Notes under the pieces: generated by a model
Told to the model about the DNA's origin: nothing
Database searches by the model: none
The model's input: the letters and a program-made list of their open reading frames with translations, nothing else
Shown: piece after piece, positions 1 to 4,708 of the stretch
Numbering within the stretch: position 1 is the stretch's first letter
Layout of the letters: each line of letters starts with the position of its first letter
Assembly (NCBI GenBank): GCA_034004165.1
Contig: JAVEXI010000077.1
Span: forward strand, 1-5,507
DNA length: 5,507 nt
Direction: 5' to 3'
Source of the DNA: Gudongella sp034004165
Lineage (GTDB): Bacteria; Bacillota; Clostridia; Tissierellales; Tissierellaceae
Program-made: the position numbers and the translations under genes

Positions 1-271
1 GATAGTAAGTGTTATCAATACCTGCAGGCATTAAACCTATATCTCCAAAATAATCTTCTATGTACTCCAAAGCTTTTCTGTCGCCTTCTGATCCAGCCTG
101 TCTGCCCTGATACTCATCAGATGAAAGCACTTCAATATGCTTATATATGTTTCCCACATTGAGGAGATCCTCATTGAAATTACTTTTTGGCCAAAGCAAA
201 TAAACCACTGTAAGGGCTGCAGCTATGGCGAGTATATACTTTTTAGCAATATTCAGGTTGAAATTTTTCAT
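1..271 (-). CDS. M28-family zinc peptidase, N-terminal fragment (C-terminus beyond left edge)
   Basis: Ninety codons are visible from the ATG at 269-271; the rest lies outside the window. The protein opens with a short basic stretch (MKNFNLNIAKK) and a hydrophobic segment at about residues 13-27, which fits an uncleaved signal anchor or signal peptide, so the enzyme should act outside the cytoplasm or at the membrane. Residues 43-90 match the N-terminal part of M28 aminopeptidase-like proteins: a helix ending in LSSDEYQGRQAGSEGD, then KALEYIEDYFGDIGLMPAG. This 'LSSDE..GR..G..G...A..YI...F..IGL.PAG' pattern is characteristic of the family. The zinc-binding and catalytic residues lie downstream and cannot be checked. 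The family removes N-terminal amino acids or cleaves other amide bonds using two zinc ions; the substrate here is unknown. The start is preceded by GGAAG, a weak ribosome site. The gene is divergent from the DUF924 gene and has its own promoter at 334-362. Confidence 0.85.
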   Translation of the reverse strand, partial: MKNFNLNIAKKYILAIAAALTVVYLLWPKSNFNEDLLNVGNIYKHIEVLSSDEYQGRQAGSEGDRKALEYIEDYFGDIGLMPAGIDNTYY

Positions 272-333
272 GACCAGCCACTTCCAAATATTTGTATTTA
301 TTGCGGGCATTATGCAAATTTGCTGATATCAAC

Positions 334-362
334 ATTATACCACTCATCAGGTACTTGCTTAA
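334..362 (-). promoter_or_regulatory. Extended -10 sigma-A promoter for the M28 peptidase gene
   Basis: Read on the minus strand, 342-334 is TGGTATAAT, a perfect extended -10 element (TGnTATAAT). A weak -35, TTAAGC at 362-357, sits 17 bases upstream and matches TTGACA at three of six positions. Transcription would start near 327, leaving a leader of about 56 bases before the ATG at 271. It is one of two divergent promoters in this intergenic region. Confidence 0.55.
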
Positions 363-403
363 GCTAATTCTTGGCAGGTTTATGATTACAATATATGCCT
401 CAC

Positions 404-412
404 TGGTATATA
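404..412 (+). promoter_or_regulatory. Possible extended -10 promoter for the DUF924 gene
   Basis: The sequence TGGTATATA at 404-412 matches an extended -10 box (TGnTATAAT with one mismatch). No convincing -35 is seen 17 bases upstream, which such promoters tolerate. A start near 419 would give a leader of about 29 bases containing the ribosome site AGAAAGGA at 432-439. An alternative TTGGCA at 371-376 lacks a good -10 at normal spacing. Confidence 0.35.
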
Positions 413-447
413 GACAAAAACAAGTGATTTAAGAAAGGATTGATAAT

Positions 448-1005
448 ATGGCAGTTAAAAGTTATGAGGCTGTCCTCAGCTTTTGGTTTGACCCTGAGCA
501 TGTGCCTCTACATTTTGATGAGAATAACGAATTTGACGAAAAAATCAGGAGGGAGTTCCTGGAGACCTGGGAGGCTGCAAGGGAAGGATTACTTGTAGAA
601 TGGAGAAGAGATGTAATGGGGCGTCTGGCTGAGATAATCGTGCTGGATCAGTTTTCAAGAAACCTTTTCAGAAACGATATCAGGACATATACTCAGGACA
701 GGATGGCTATTGCACTTTCGCAGGAGGTTATTAGTAACCCCGATTACCACAAGCTGACTCCGGATGAAAAGAAATTCATACTGCTGCCCTTCATGCACTC
801 AGAATCAACTAAGCTTCACGATTGGGCTATGAAATATTTTGAGGAGCTTGAGGATGGTGGAGGAACCCTATACTTTGAGAAGCTTCACAGGGAGGTTCTG
901 AATAGATTCGGCAGGTACCCTTATCAAAATGAAGATCTTGGAAGGGAGTCCACACCGGAAGAGCTAGAGTATTTAAAGGAGAAGAATGGTAATTTTTATG
1001 GATAA
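448..1005 (+). CDS. DUF924 family protein
   Basis: This is a complete protein of 185 residues, the usual length for the DUF924 family, which has a TPR-like all-helical fold and no established function. Family landmarks in order: VLSFWF at 9-14; the FDEKIRREF segment at 29-37; GRLAEIIVLDQFSRNLFR at 58-75, the most conserved block (most members have DQFPRN, here DQFSRN); PFMHSE at 114-119; and RFGRYPYQNEDLGRESTPEE at 153-172. No signal peptide or membrane helix is seen, so it should be cytoplasmic. The ATG at 448 is well supported by AGAAAGGA at 432-439, eight bases upstream. The gene stands alone: it is divergent from the peptidase gene on its left and ends in a hairpin terminator on its right. 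Two sampled 60-base rows contain 30 and 25 G or C, clearly richer than the helicase gene. Family assignment is firm; the cellular role is unknown. Confidence 0.93.
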   Translation: MAVKSYEAVLSFWFDPEHVPLHFDENNEFDEKIRREFLETWEAAREGLLVEWRRDVMGRLAEIIVLDQFSRNLFRNDIRTYTQDRMAIALSQEVISNPDYHKLTPDEKKFILLPFMHSESTKLHDWAMKYFEELEDGGGTLYFEKLHREVLNRFGRYPYQNEDLGRESTPEELEYLKEKNGNFYG

Positions 1006-1048
1006 AATCAAAGAGTTGGTCCTGTTCGGACCAACTCTTTGATTGTTT
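1006..1048. terminator. Bidirectional intrinsic terminator between convergent genes
   Basis: A perfect 17-bp stem (1006-1022 with 1028-1044) encloses a five-base loop, TGTTC. It starts directly after the TAA of the DUF924 gene and its far arm ends three bases before the stop codon of the convergent membrane-protein gene. On the plus strand the stem is followed by GTTTCATT, a poor T-run. On the minus strand it is followed by TTTTATC, partly formed by the stem's own base. It most likely ends transcription from both sides, better on the minus strand. Confidence 0.85.
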
Positions 1049-1458
1049 CATTCTATATGTATCAAAATAGCAATAAGAATCATTACTGCGATCGTTCTAT
1101 GGGTCATAAGCCAGTACTTACCTTTCTTTTTTACCTTAAATCCATAGATACCAAGAAATATCTGTAACATCATAATCGAAGCTGCAAAAGCGCCTGTAAT
1201 GCTCAACCCGTGGGTCATGAACTGGATAGTGAAGTGGAGAGCCAGGAATAGCACTGCTAGAAAACCAAAATATCGATGATTCTTTACAATGAATCTCATG
1301 AACTTCATATAATTAGCCGCAAAGGTCTTGTTCTTATTGATCTGCTTTTTAAATTTCTTGTTCACGAACTTTACAATATAATTCAATATCGTCAAGCTGT
1401 AAAAGAAGATAATTGCTCCACCTAAGAATTCACCCAGATCTCCCAGGAAATCGAACAT
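1048..1458 (-). CDS. Four-helix membrane protein, probable small di-haem b-type cytochrome
   Basis: The protein has 136 residues from the ATG at 1458. A TTG nine bases upstream is in frame, but it abuts the ribosome site AAGAGGGG (1475-1468), whereas the ATG has nine-base spacing, so I chose the ATG. Four membrane helices are apparent at about 13-31, 62-82, 87-107 and 119-135, with a basic loop (VNKKFKKQINKNK) after the first and another (KVKKKGK) after the third. Histidines 61 and 75 lie in helix 2, and 120 and 134 in helix 4. Both pairs are exactly 14 residues apart, and the two helices run parallel, as in cytochrome b561 and ferric-reductase-like proteins where such pairs hold two stacked haems. 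The role in transmembrane electron transfer is inferred from this pattern alone. No FAD or NAD domain is present or adjacent. A weak candidate promoter lies at 1581-1555 (CTGGCA, 15 bases, TAAAAT). The gene is monocistronic and ends at the shared terminator. Confidence 0.7.
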   Translation of the reverse strand: MFDFLGDLGEFLGGAIIFFYSLTILNYIVKFVNKKFKKQINKNKTFAANYMKFMRFIVKNHRYFGFLAVLFLALHFTIQFMTHGLSITGAFAASIMMLQIFLGIYGFKVKKKGKYWLMTHRTIAVMILIAILIHIE

Positions 1459-1467
1459 TTTTTTCAA

Positions 1468-1475
1468 CCCCTCTT
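1468..1475 (-). promoter_or_regulatory. Ribosome binding site that sets the start of the membrane-protein gene
   Basis: On the minus strand the sequence is AAGAGGGG followed immediately by an in-frame TTG, then six A's and ATG. Zero spacing rules out the TTG as initiator, while the nine-base gap to the ATG at 1458 is normal. The longer 139-residue reading is therefore unlikely. Confidence 0.75.
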
Positions 1476-1688
1476 GTATTAATCTACGGTTAGAATATCC
1501 TAAAATTCCTTGGTGCTTCTACTAGCTATTTTTGTTTCATTCGTCTTATGACATATTTTACCTTGCTTAAAAAATTGCCAGTATTAGTTCTTATTAACTC
1601 TAAACGGGACTAAAAATGCTGATTCTTAATATATTGACAGCTATTGACTTAAATTATTCACTGAAGTTTAACTTTATGAACAAACTTC
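1476..1688. other. Intergenic region between helicase and membrane-protein genes
   Basis: This AT-rich spacer contains no convincing gene. A 7-bp inverted repeat, GAAGTTT at 1663-1669 with AAACTTC at 1682-1688 and a 12-base loop, lies right after the helicase stop codon. Its minus-strand tail (AGTGAATAATTTAAG) has no T-run, so it is at best a weak terminator. Near-tandem TTGACA (1634-1639) and TTGACT (1644-1649) boxes on the plus strand lack -10 boxes at proper spacing. Confidence 0.4.
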
Positions 1689-4121
1689 TTAAGTATTAAT
1701 TATTCCAATCACCTTCCCATTGATAATAACATCCTCAGCCTTCATTAGGATAGGCTCATAATTCTTATTTTCGGATATTAATAGTATGGAGTCACCCATA
1801 GTGTTAAGTTTTTTCATAGTAGCCTCATCATTGATCAACGCTATAACAATATCTCCATTCTGAGCTGTGTTTTGTTTGTTCACTATAACGAAATCTCCCC
1901 TATTAATTCCAACTTCGATCATGCTGTCGCCAGTTACTTTCAAAGCAAAGGTGTTTTCTGAAGATACTATCCATTCTTTCGGGAGAGTGAAATAATCCCC
2001 ATACTCCCTATTTATTGTAATGGGAAGTCCTGCAGCTACTTCTCCCGCCATTGGTACCTTGATAAATTCTTCAAACTGTACTATCAGATCAACTCCCTCT
2101 TCTTTTAATACAACACTAGAGGGATCAGTTTTGTCTATCGAGTACCCATACCTTCTACCTGTCCGTAAGTTTGTGTATACTCTATTATCTTTCATATCTG
2201 GCAAGAAATATTTTGTGCACTTTGGTATGTCGCTGATCTTCTCTCCATCTCTGGAAATTATTTCAATCTCCATCCCATCTGTAGCAATACCATATCTCAC
2301 AGTCTCATTAGTTTCCATATAACTTATCAGTTGAGAAAGGGCATCATTAATACCAACTCCAAGCCTTTTAACCTCTGCGAAAATAAATGGCACCTCTTTA
2401 CCTTTAAAGTAAATATTTATCGCCAGATCAACTAACCCTCTTTTTGAGAATTGTTGTACTGGTTGTTCTAGTTTTATCAAATCCAGTGGATAACCATAAG
2501 TCTCATTTAATTCCTTTAATAACCATTGTCTTACTGCCTCTTCTTTTGATTTGATGTCTAAAATATGGTCTACAAGCTTATACTGATCTAAGCTCAGTAA
2601 TAAAAATGGCTTGATCGATGTATCCTTCCTCATGCGTAAAAAATCATTAGATATTTCCTTTATAAATCTTGAGGGCTTATGAACGGATGAAATGTATAGA
2701 AGCTCATTTGCTCTGGTCATTCCCACATAAAGAAGCTTTCTCTCATCTGATTCAAAATTCTTCTCATCATCATAATCTGAAATTAATGTATTCGGGATCA
2801 CGCCATCATCAATATCTATTAGGAAAATAATTTTAAACTCCAGACCCTTTATTGAATGAAAGGTCACCATCTTTATTTTGTCGGACTCAAAGTCTGGCGT
2901 ACTTTGGGTCAGTATTTCGCAAGCAATTCCTCTTGACTCAAGATATGATTGGCAGCTCTCGATTAGCCTTTTTTCTTTAGATACAATACAAATATCTGAT
3001 AAACTGTAATCATTCTGCAGATTCTTGACCTCATTCAATACAAAATTGTATTGTTGTTCTCTGTTCATAAAATGTCTGTAAATAGGTGGATGGCCTTGCC
3101 TATCTATCAATGATGGCTTTACAAAGTCCACGTTGTTTTTTATATTCTCATCATGTTCTATTAATCCAAAAGCAGCTGAAGAGATCTCGGTTGTAGTTCT
3201 ATAGTTCTTTGTCAACATCCTGCTTCTTCCACTCATATCATATCCGATTGTTGTATATGGTCTACCCTTGCCTAACCAAGAGTGAGAATATATGCTTTGA
3301 GTATTATCGGCAACAAATAGTATTGATGAATGTTTTTTTTCCTTATAAATACATTTGATAAAATCCAATTGAACCTTCGTCAAATCCTGGCTCTCATCTA
3401 TTATTATATGTGTATATGTTTCTTTAGGATTGATCTGAGCTTCGTGAAGTGCAATCAGGTTCATTTTTTTGAAGTCGATCATACCTTCTGATTCCATAAA
3501 TTCTTCATAAGCTTGCATAAGTTCATATATTGCCTCACGGGTGTCTGAGTTTTTAGGTAGCTTTTGAGGTGTTCCTGTATCGCCACTAGCCCTTCCTATT
3601 CTATCTATATTTTGGTACTCAGTAAGATATTCTATTCCACAGGCTTTCATCCACGAAATTTCATCAAGAAGAAAATTACTATACTTTGGAGATAATACTT
3701 TTAATTGGGGAAATTTATCTTTTACCTTGTTGATAGCTTGGATTATAATTCTATATTGATCTTGCTGTTCAGAAATCCTATACTGCTTATTTGCTCTGGA
3801 ACAGTATTGATTGAAATATTTATACATTATACTATCTACAGTTGATATCAGAACATTTTCACTGCTGCCGCCGATAAAGTCCAGCATTAGTTGTTCATTG
3901 CTCTCAACTTTGTTGTATAAATACTTAATGTAGTTTACAAGTGTCTTATTAAATGTGAGCAATAGTACTCTGTCATCATTCTCATGGCAGTATCTACTGG
4001 ATAGATACGGGACTCTCATAATGGATACTGTAGTTTTCCCCGAACCTGCAACGCCCTTCAAAAGCATATGTCCACTGGGTTCAAGCTCAACGATTCTCCT
4101 TTGCTCGACATTCAACTTCAT
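1689..4121 (-). CDS. UvrD-like helicase - PD-(D/E)XK nuclease - LexA-like S24 peptidase fusion protein
   Basis: This single 810-residue protein has three parts. Residues 1 to about 495 form an SF1A helicase: Q-motif LNVEQRRIVE (3-12), Walker A GVAGSGKTT (23-31, Lys29), motif Ia LLLTFNK (53-59), Walker B IIIDESQDL (239-247), motif III FVADNTQSIY (269-278), motif IV TKNYRTTTEI (304-313), motif V VTFHSIKGLEFK (419-430) and motif VI ERKLLYVGMTRAN (460-472). Only about 110 residues separate motifs IV and V, so the 2B subdomain is reduced or absent. Residues about 520-630 resemble an HsdR-N or RecB-type nuclease: Glu527/528, Asp565, Glu583-x-Lys585, then QLISY at 597-601. Residues about 689-810 are an S24 domain like the LexA C-terminus: Ala697-Gly698 cleavage site, Ser733 in GDSM, Lys770 in TMKKL. 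There is no helix-turn-helix domain, signal peptide or membrane helix. I infer a cytoplasmic DNA-processing or defence enzyme controlled by autocleavage. The ATG at 4121 was chosen by its ribosome site; a longer TTG reading is unlikely. A TATAAG box at 4161-4156 is a possible -10. No SOS box of GAAC-N4-GTTC type was found. Confidence 0.92.
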   Translation of the reverse strand: MKLNVEQRRIVELEPSGHMLLKGVAGSGKTTVSIMRVPYLSSRYCHENDDRVLLLTFNKTLVNYIKYLYNKVESNEQLMLDFIGGSSENVLISTVDSIMYKYFNQYCSRANKQYRISEQQDQYRIIIQAINKVKDKFPQLKVLSPKYSNFLLDEISWMKACGIEYLTEYQNIDRIGRASGDTGTPQKLPKNSDTREAIYELMQAYEEFMESEGMIDFKKMNLIALHEAQINPKETYTHIIIDESQDLTKVQLDFIKCIYKEKKHSSILFVADNTQSIYSHSWLGKGRPYTTIGYDMSGRSRMLTKNYRTTTEISSAAFGLIEHDENIKNNVDFVKPSLIDRQGHPPIYRHFMNREQQYNFVLNEVKNLQNDYSLSDICIVSKEKRLIESCQSYLESRGIACEILTQSTPDFESDKIKMVTFHSIKGLEFKIIFLIDIDDGVIPNTLISDYDDEKNFESDERKLLYVGMTRANELLYISSVHKPSRFIKEISNDFLRMRKDTSIKPFLLLSLDQYKLVDHILDIKSKEEAVRQWLLKELNETYGYPLDLIKLEQPVQQFSKRGLVDLAINIYFKGKEVPFIFAEVKRLGVGINDALSQLISYMETNETVRYGIATDGMEIEIISRDGEKISDIPKCTKYFLPDMKDNRVYTNLRTGRRYGYSIDKTDPSSVVLKEEGVDLIVQFEEFIKVPMAGEVAAGLPITINREYGDYFTLPKEWIVSSENTFALKVTGDSMIEVGINRGDFVIVNKQNTAQNGDIVIALINDEATMKKLNTMGDSILLISENKNYEPILMKAEDVIINGKVIGIINT

Positions 4122-4130
4122 GAGACATTT

Positions 4131-4136
4131 CTCCTT
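4131..4136 (-). promoter_or_regulatory. Ribosome binding site that sets the helicase start
   Basis: On the minus strand AAGGAG at 4136-4131 precedes the ATG at 4121-4119 by nine bases. An in-frame TTG at 4142 lies upstream of this site, so a start there would translate through the ribosome site itself. The 810-residue reading beginning MKLNVEQRRIVE also places the Q-motif at the extreme N-terminus, as is usual for this helicase family. Confidence 0.8.
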
Positions 4137-4204
4137 CCACAAGTTAATCTAATCTCTTATAAAAAACCAGGTTATAGAAAAATTTTAACTCAGCATAAAT
4201 ACCT

Positions 4205-4462
4205 TCACTTATCGTAGTCAATTACTTCCCCACATTTATGACAGATTACTATTTCTGTATCTTTCCAGCTGGGTAGTGGTGCTAGGTGTCCGCAGCTATT
4301 ACACCTAAGTTTGTACTGCCTGATTAAAAATGCCCCTCCAAAAAGCACTACAGCTACCAAGACTAAGAGGGTATTGCCTATGCTTATTCCCATTACCAGT
4401 ACCAGTACTCCGATATTGAATGATGTTATACATATTCTCGCAATCATCTTTGAATGATTCAT
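4205..4462 (-). CDS. Small membrane protein with two TM helices and a C-terminal zinc ribbon
   Basis: This is a complete 85-residue protein that I cannot assign to a named family. Two hydrophobic helices at about 10-28 and 31-48 are joined by a tight GISIGN turn, so both ends should lie on the same side of the membrane, presumably the cytoplasm. The C-terminal third is a treble-clef or zinc-ribbon-like module: CNSC at 54-57 and CHKC at 74-77, sixteen residues apart, each followed by glycine. The start is very well supported by AGGAGGAG at 4475-4468, five to seven bases before the ATG. The gene lies upstream of the helicase gene on the same strand, 83 bases from its ATG, with no convincing terminator between them, so co-transcription is possible. 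Such small proteins are common in Clostridia and their roles are mostly unknown. A link to the helicase is only positional. The hairpin at 4511-4534 lies just upstream and may be regulatory. Confidence 0.85.
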   Translation of the reverse strand: MNHSKMIARICITSFNIGVLVLVMGISIGNTLLVLVAVVLFGGAFLIRQYKLRCNSCGHLAPLPSWKDTEIVICHKCGEVIDYDK

Positions 4463-4510
4463 TCAAACTCCTCCTGACATTATCTCTTAACTATTAATAT
4501 ACTACATTTA

Positions 4511-4534
4511 ACTGGAAAATACTCCTTTTCCAGT
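4511..4534. repeat. Perfect 9-bp inverted repeat upstream of the zinc-ribbon gene
   Basis: ACTGGAAAA at 4511-4519 pairs with TTTTCCAGT at 4526-4534 around a six-base loop. Neither side has a T-run, so it does not look like a simple terminator. It sits about 50 bases before the start of the zinc-ribbon gene, close to where its promoter should be. A TATATT candidate -10 lies on the minus strand about 18 bases after the repeat's core. An operator or leader hairpin is possible. A smaller repeat, TTTGAA-AA-TTCAAA at 4541-4554, lies next to it. Confidence 0.5.
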
Positions 4535-4551
4535 GCAAAATTTGAAAATTC

Positions 4552-4584
4552 AAAAAAGAAAATGAGCTCCATATTTGGAGCTCA
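4552..4584 (-). terminator. Intrinsic terminator downstream of the aminotransferase gene
   Basis: On the minus strand TGAGCTCC (4584-4577) and GGAGCTCA (4570-4563) form an 8-bp perfect stem with a six-base loop, followed by TTTTCTTTTTTG (4562-4551). Stem plus T-run is a textbook intrinsic terminator. It lies about 125 bases beyond the aminotransferase stop codon, leaving a long 3' leader-free tail. It separates that gene from the zinc-ribbon and helicase genes. Confidence 0.85.
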
Positions 4585-4708
4585 AGTTGTATGAAGCAGC
4601 ATACTATATAAATGAATGGGGGGACAGTGTTGTTTACTATCTGTTATCAGTATATAGAAAGAATGTTAAGGTTCCATGCCCTAAATGTGAAATCTTTGTA
4701 AAGCTTTA
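4585..4708. other. Spacer between aminotransferase stop and its terminator
   Basis: No gene is firmly supported here. A short plus-strand reading from a TTG at 4587 to a TAA at 4710-4712 would give 41 residues ending VKVPCPKCEIFVKLY. It has GGAG six bases upstream, but it overlaps the terminator stem, and its stop overlaps the aminotransferase stop. The CPKC pair hints at a zinc-finger remnant. The sequence GGGGGGACAGTG at 4618-4629 resembles the TGGGGACAG ends seen near REP-associated transposases, but no partner copy is present. Confidence 0.3.

Noticed and set aside
137..367. Plus-strand open frame of 76 codons
   Set aside because: It lies mostly antisense to the M28 peptidase start and runs across its promoter. 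Its sequence resembles no family, and the opposite strand has a recognisable protein.
827..1051. Minus-strand open frame of 74 codons
   Set aside because: It is antisense to the conserved C-terminal part of DUF924 and runs through the terminator stem; there is no ribosome site or family resemblance.
1634..1674. Plus-strand promoter from TTGACA or TTGACT boxes
   Set aside because: No acceptable -10 at 16-18 bases, and it would only drive antisense RNA into the helicase gene.
2020..2322. Plus-strand open frame of 100 codons
   Set aside because: It is the reverse complement of the nuclease-S24 junction of the helicase fusion; the composition rich in Ser, Ile and Pro is typical of an antisense shadow.
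4119..4142. TTG at 4142 as the helicase start (817 residues)
   Set aside because: The ribosome site AAGGAG lies downstream of this TTG and is correctly spaced for the ATG at 4121.
3955..4152. Plus-strand open frame of 65 codons
   Set aside because: It is antisense to the Walker A region of the helicase and has no independent support.
4122..4204. SOS (LexA) box upstream of the helicase fusion
   Set aside because: I looked for GAAC-N4-GTTC-type palindromes here and elsewhere in the window and found none, so SOS transcriptional control is not supported by sequence even though the S24 domain would suggest it.
4589..4604. GTATG-N6-CATAC hairpin
   Set aside because: Only five base pairs, AT-rich, with no associated T-run or gene boundary; expected by chance.
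4612..4632. REP/transposase-associated GGGGACAG end
   Set aside because: Only one short match exists, with no inverted partner and no transposase nearby.
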